Assembly: GCA_037962975.1 (NCBI GenBank)
Contig: JAYKXN010000114.1
Location: 62,001 to 126,000, forward strand
DNA length: 64,000 nucleotides
Direction of reading: 5' to 3'
Source of the DNA: Clitoria ternatea
Taxonomy: Eukaryota > Streptophyta > Magnoliopsida > Fabales > Fabaceae
Shown: positions 61,290 through 64,000 of the stretch, in pieces
How the letters are laid out: each line of letters opens with the position of its first letter
Numbering within the stretch: position 1 is the first letter of the stretch
Program-made: the position numbers and the translations under genes
The notes under the pieces: model-generated
Databases searched by the model: none
Seen by the model: the letters and a program-made list of their open reading frames with translations, nothing else
What the model was told of the DNA's origin: nothing

Positions 61290-64000
61290 TACACATGTTT
61301 GTGATAAGTCATTGTTTGTGATATTTACACATGTTCATGAGAGTAACAAAAGGTTGATTCTAATATATATGTGATGTTTGATTTGTATGTTAATAAATAA
61401 CCAACAAATAAAAATGTATAAGATTTGAAAACATTTATAATAACTGAGTATCATGCTCAGGTCATAAGTATGTTAAATGTTATTATGTAATATTAAATAT
61501 CTTTAATATATATAATACTTATTAATATATATAATAATTATCATTGATTTAAATTTTAAATATTCTAAAACATGTTACCATAATACAAAATAATAAAACA
61601 TATATCAATGTTTGAGGTTATTAAATAAAATTGTACCATTCTCATATGATCTTTTTTTGCTATAAGTGAATTACATGGTATCTGTTGTTGATCACTATAA
61701 CAAATTCTTTTACTGGTTTATAACAACCTCGAAGAGTGTGCTATCTAAGTCACATATGTAAGACCACCCTTATAATCTTCGTATGTTCTTTGATATAAGC
61801 GTTGGGTATTTGTTTAAAAATAAGAAAAAACTAATAAAATCAAAGAGTAAACAATGATGATGACTTTATTAGAAACATTCTTCCTTCATTAATTTTTGAA
61901 TTATTTTCTCTTATTTTATCATTTCATTATATAATGCTATCTTAAGGGATTATGTTCTCAACTTTTTCTTTTTACAATAAACACAAATTGGTTCACTAAC
62001 TTCATTATTTTCAAAATTTGCACTTGGATTGTCTTTTATGAAGGCATATACAAGATCTCCTTTAATCAAAAGATTCCTATCACAAGCATTTTCAATATGT
62101 TATATATCTTCTAGAAGTGCTCGAGGTTATTACACTCTTATCTTATGAAAAAGAAACAAGTTTATGTTACATATGAAGATGACATAGTGAAGACGCAATA
62201 AAGTATGTTAATTTTATTTATTTTTATCATTTTAATTTCATTTCTATATTTGTAACATTTTTTCTCTAGACGGAGATTTTATATATGTTAATAAATGAGT
62301 TCATAGAATGCGAATTTTGACTTTTTAGGTCACAGGTCTCACTGAAAATGTGAATTCTTGAAGTCTATGAGTGTTTATCATACCTTTACTGTCATATAAT
62401 TTGTTTAGTTTGATTTTCTATTTCAAACGATATGATTAAACAAAAACGCTAATACTAGTTATTTATTTGAAAAATTTGGTGTGTCTAACTTATATGTATA
62501 TATCAAATGTTCTATTATCATGATTATATCTTCAAAAATTTATGAATACTATATGATTTTAAAATTTCATAATTTTTTATATATCTTTCTGATGAATATC
62601 ACACCTTTGTTGGCGTCTCTATTGTAGCGTACAACAATAGATATAAGATATATTTAATGAATAAAAACAATTCAAGGTTAAATTTATCTATATTTGATTG
62701 TTTAAAAGATAAATTTTATTTGAAAAAAGGAAAAGAATTTAATCCATACATATATAAGTAAAAAACTATTATCAAAATTATTTAATTATACATTTTTAAA
62801 ATTTAACTACACTCTTGGAATCAAAATTTATGTTACCACTCTAAAAACTATTATGTCAGATGTATTAATTGAGAGTCATGATTGGTGAGATTCAAACAAA
62901 TGTCATGATAATTGACATCATCAAAATAAATAAGCCATTGTTTGAGATATTTATACATGTTTATAACAATAAGGAAGGCTGATTCAAATTTATGAGTGAT
63001 ATTTTTCAAAAGAAATCTAAAAGATCTTAAAAGTTGGATGACAATTCATAATTTGGTATTGTTATATAATTCAAAAAATAAAAAGTATTTTTATTGTACA
63101 TTTTCTCTTTCTAATTCATCTTTATATGTATAAAGTTGATAAGTTCGTGATTCTCAACCTTTAGATTTACTTTATGTGACGTCATATTTTCTCTTAATTT
63201 TTTAGGGTTCAAAATTTAGTCTGCATTAAGCCATGCATACGGACCCATAGCAACATTAAATAGCTCAAAGGATACCAAACATATATTATGTATTTATTTG
63301 AGCAACCTCATTTGAAATTAGTTTAATTAGTCATGATAAAATGTGGCCACTTATTATTCAATGTCCCCAAATTAAATTAGTCCGATTCTATCTTGAAATT
63401 AACATGAAGTGTTATTTATATTTTAAAATCAGTTATGTGAGTTTTCCTCAACCCATGACTATGACTAATGTTTGCTACCATCATCATAGATTTTTTGACT
63501 CCTATTATTGGATAGAAGACTAAAGATATTATGACTTTTTAGAAATCTTATATAACTAATGTGTCTAAATATGATTTAGTTATTCATTAATATAACTATA
63601 TTTGACATTTTTACTTTAAGATAAAATTAAGATTTTGATAGTATATGTCTTCTCTGTACATATAGGCCTCTTAAATATGTCATGTGTTATTTGTTATAAT
63701 AAAAAATTTCACACTTTATATAAATATAGATAGATGCACAATGGATACATATTATTAAATGATTATCATTTACTTGTATTCTAAACATTAAAACAAACAT
63801 TAACATCAAGTAAAATAATAAAACCTACACCAATTTAGGTTATTAAATTTTACTATTCTTTATTTTGATGGTGTAAGTGTAGTACATGGCATTTAAGGTC
63901 CACCATGATGACAAATTCTTTTGTTGGCTTCTAACAACATCTATGAGTGACACATTTAACTCTAATATTTAAAGCCACCCCATAATCTTCATATGTAATA
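61290..64000. repeat. Satellite array, block 7 (subtype B passing into A)
   Basis: Third copy of the B segment: GTGAATTACATGG at 61665, CACAAATTGGTTCAC near 61980, then subtype A from about 63000 with GTAGTACATGGC at 63879. Compared with 41640-41780 it has a small deletion near 61830 (AAAAACTAATAAAATC). At the GTTGC site (about 63340) there is no LTR. The array runs off the window. No genes are visible. Confidence 0.9.

Overview
The window is plant nuclear DNA made almost entirely of repeats, probably from a legume of the bean/cowpea group. That placement is an inference from the style of the LTR elements (TGTAACATCCC ends, many CTCGCTCAAGCGAG and CCGAGTG modules). The plant assignment itself rests on a Mutator-like transposase, a CACTA (En/Spm) element with both plant CACTA genes, Ty3/gypsy-type LTRs, an L1-type LINE and spliced plant introns. 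I see no single-copy host gene, tRNA or rRNA.

Layout. 1-5103: right part of a Mutator-like element (MULE). It holds a broken minus-strand transposase gene, spread over at least five exons, and the tail of a plus-strand gene that converges on it. 5104-15442: an AT-rich satellite array with units of about 2.0-2.5 kb. The same array reappears as blocks between all later insertions (26594-28217, 33384-33728, 40290-43331, 43554-45769, 57495-58850, 61290-64000), so the window is one satellite array broken up by transposons. 15443-26593: a compound of three minus-strand LTRs around a short non-coding internal region with a tRNA-iMet primer site and a polypurine tract, i.e. a non-autonomous retrotransposon. 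28218-33383: a solo LTR with a 5-bp target duplication. 33729-36969: a minus-strand LTR. 37103-40116: another solo LTR with a perfect 5-bp target duplication and a TATA box. 43332-43553: the first 222 bp of the 28218 LTR, at the same site of another satellite unit. 45770-57494: an 11.7-kb CACTA element with a TAA target duplication. 58851-61289: a truncated LTR.

The CACTA element is the only part with substantial coding capacity. Its tnpD-like gene (51324-54744) has an internal deletion and a one-base insertion. Its Ptta/En-Spm-type gene (54778-56629, five exons, 446 residues) is open throughout. The long leader upstream holds a minus-strand LINE fragment, duplicated filler segments, a 79-bp tandem repeat and a long foldback. 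It also holds two correctly spaced antisense exons of a host long-chain acyl-CoA synthetase, i.e. a captured gene fragment.

The satellite supplies paralogous empty sites that fix the boundaries and target duplications of several insertions. It also shows that one LTR insertion was copied along with its host satellite segment. All calls come from reading the sequence and recalled family knowledge; no search was run.
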